From Gloeotrichia echinulata CP02 (GTDB taxonomy: Bacteria > Cyanobacteriota > Cyanobacteriia > Cyanobacteriales > Nostocaceae), in assembly GCA_038087035.1 (NCBI GenBank), contig CP051187.1, positions 3,415,001 to 3,479,000 of the forward strand: DNA of 64,000 bases, given 5' to 3'. Shown one piece after another: positions 62,875 to 64,000 of this stretch (positions are counted from its first letter, which is position 1; each line of letters begins with the position of its first letter). The notes beneath the pieces were generated by a model. The model was given only the letters and a program-made list of their open reading frames with translations, did no database searches and had not been told where the DNA came from. The position numbers were made by a program, and so were the translations under genes.

Positions 62875-64000
62875 ATGACAAGCAAGCCAGAGCGGATCAT
62901 CATTTTTGATACGACACTGCGGGATGGAGAGCAATGTCCAGGAGCGACCCTGAATATAGACGAAAAGCTAGTGATTGCCAAGCAACTGGCGCGTCTGGGT
63001 GTGGATATAATTGAGGCAGGTTTTGCCTTTGCCAGTCCTGGAGATTTTGAAGCAGTCAACAAAATCGCGCAAATTGTCGGCACCCAAGAAGGACCTGTGA
63101 TTTGTAGTTTGGCCAGAGCTAGACATGATGATATCAAAGCGGCCGCCGAAGCCATAAAACCAGCGGCTCGTGGGAGAATTCATACATTTCTGGCTACATC
63201 TAATATTCACCTGCAATACAAGCTGAAAAAGACGAAATCAGAAGTATTGGCGATCGCTGAAGAAATGGTGGCTTATGCGAAAACTTTCACAGATGATGTA
63301 GAATTTTCTCCCGAAGATGCAGGCAGATCTGATCCGGAATTTCTTTACCAAGTGTTAGAGCGAGTAATCGCCGCCGGTGCAACAACAGTTAATATTCCTG
63401 ATACGGTAGGATATACAACCCCCAGCGAATTTGGAGGTATAATTAAGGGGATTGTCGAAAATGTCCCCAACATCGACAAAGCAATTATTTCTGTACATGG
63501 ACATAATGATTTAGGCTTGGCAGTTGCTAACTTCTTGGAAGCGGTGAAAAATGGTGCCAGACAATTGGAATGTACCATCAACGGTATTGGCGAACGGGCA
63601 GGAAATGCTGCTTTAGAAGAATTAGTCATGGCATTGCACGTCCGCAGACAATATTTTAATCCCTTCTTTGGACGCCCAGCCGAATCGGAACAACCGCTGA
63701 CGAATATCGACACCAGGCAAATTTACAAAACTTCACGCCTAGTTTCCAATTTGACGGGAATGCTAGTGCAACCAAATAAAGCAATTGTCGGGGCGAATGC
63801 CTTTGCCCATGAATCTGGTATACACCAAGATGGGGTGTTGAAAAATAAGCTCACCTATGAAATTATGGATGCCCAATTGATTGGTTTGGCAGACAATCAA
63901 ATCGTTTTGGGTAAACATTCGGGAAGAAACGCCTTCGGTACCCGCTTGCGAGAATTGGGCTTTGAACTGTCGGACACCGAATTAAATAAAGCCTTCGTCA
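62875..64000 (+). CDS. leuA: 2-isopropylmalate synthase, 3' end beyond window
   Basis: The first 375 codons are present. LeuA condenses acetyl-CoA with 2-oxoisovalerate, the committed step of leucine synthesis. Signatures visible: IIFDTTLRDGEQCPGATL near residue 9, IPDTVGYTTP near residue 170, SVHGHNDLGLAVANFLEA, NGIGERAGNAALEE and AFAHESGIHQDGVLK. The Asp in the first motif and the two His of HGHND bind the metal. The C-terminal leucine-binding regulatory domain lies outside. The ATG at 62875 follows an AAGGAG ribosome binding site at 62860-62865. The native upstream region has been displaced by a tnpB element, so transcription must start within or before it. Confidence 0.95.
   Translation, partial: MTSKPERIIIFDTTLRDGEQCPGATLNIDEKLVIAKQLARLGVDIIEAGFAFASPGDFEAVNKIAQIVGTQEGPVICSLARARHDDIKAAAEAIKPAARGRIHTFLATSNIHLQYKLKKTKSEVLAIAEEMVAYAKTFTDDVEFSPEDAGRSDPEFLYQVLERVIAAGATTVNIPDTVGYTTPSEFGGIIKGIVENVPNIDKAIISVHGHNDLGLAVANFLEAVKNGARQLECTINGIGERAGNAALEELVMALHVRRQYFNPFFGRPAESEQPLTNIDTRQIYKTSRLVSNLTGMLVQPNKAIVGANAFAHESGIHQDGVLKNKLTYEIMDAQLIGLADNQIVLGKHSGRNAFGTRLRELGFELSDTELNKAFV

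Overview
The window comes from a filamentous, probably heterocyst-forming cyanobacterium (Nostocales). The evidence is psb34 (photosystem II assembly), a cyanobacterial-type sucrose synthase, a PEP-CTERM protein, a PATAN-receiver regulator, a CHASE2/Ser-Thr kinase, many GCGATCGC (HIP1) octamers, and abundant heptanucleotide STRR arrays. Genus and species cannot be fixed from sequence alone.

Layout. 1-2.2 kb is a genomic scar: a left-truncated tnpB element, fragments of an RND efflux pump (adaptor and transporter pieces back to back) and a 300-bp MITE. 2.2-16 kb holds pabAB (folate), a 50-copy heptamer array, a nested MITE, psb34, a Uma2-type nuclease-like protein, a GH57/DUF3536 glycosidase, a Ca2+/H+ antiporter, a peptidoglycan-binding protein, susA and a PEP-CTERM protein. 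16.1-33.2 kb is one gene for a 5,699-residue putative type I-secreted protein with internal ~1.23-kb higher-order repeats, Calx-beta and CARDB arrays and a lipase domain. 33.3-37.3 kb is rich in MITEs and repeats (a second MITE copy, a 69-bp x 6 array, a tnpB element) and ends with tRNA-His. 37.4-39.4 kb has a DUF4359 gene and the siroheme pair cbiX-cobA. 39.6-47.3 kb is a minus-strand signalling block: a PATAN-REC protein, two tandemly duplicated REC-histidine kinases and a membrane hybrid kinase. 47.5-51.8 kb is a single-gene NRPS-like enzyme (A-MT-PCP-reductase, no condensation domain). 53.3-64 kb has three more tnpB elements among an ACT-malic enzyme, a CHASE2 kinase, a NYN-domain protein and leuA, which runs off the right edge.

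How it fits together. Housekeeping metabolism (folate, siroheme, leucine, malate, sucrose/glucan) is scattered as single genes or short operons. The minus-strand kinases follow the NRPS-like gene at a 221-bp gap, so they could be co-transcribed or functionally linked, but nothing in the sequence proves this. Five tnpB-only IS200/IS605-type elements (no tnpA in the window), at least four MITE-like families and six heptamer arrays show a genome heavily remodelled by small mobile and repetitive DNA. Some of it has entered or abutted coding sequence: a palindromic repeat replaces the catalytic Glu codon of one TnpB, an IS-like end supplies the pabAB stop codon, and an element ends 21 bp before the leuA start.

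Most striking items: the condensation-less glycine-type A-MT-PCP-R synthetase, the giant secreted lipase/adhesin, the in-frame palindrome insertion in TnpB, the mosaic pair of tnpB elements, and the matched MITE families.
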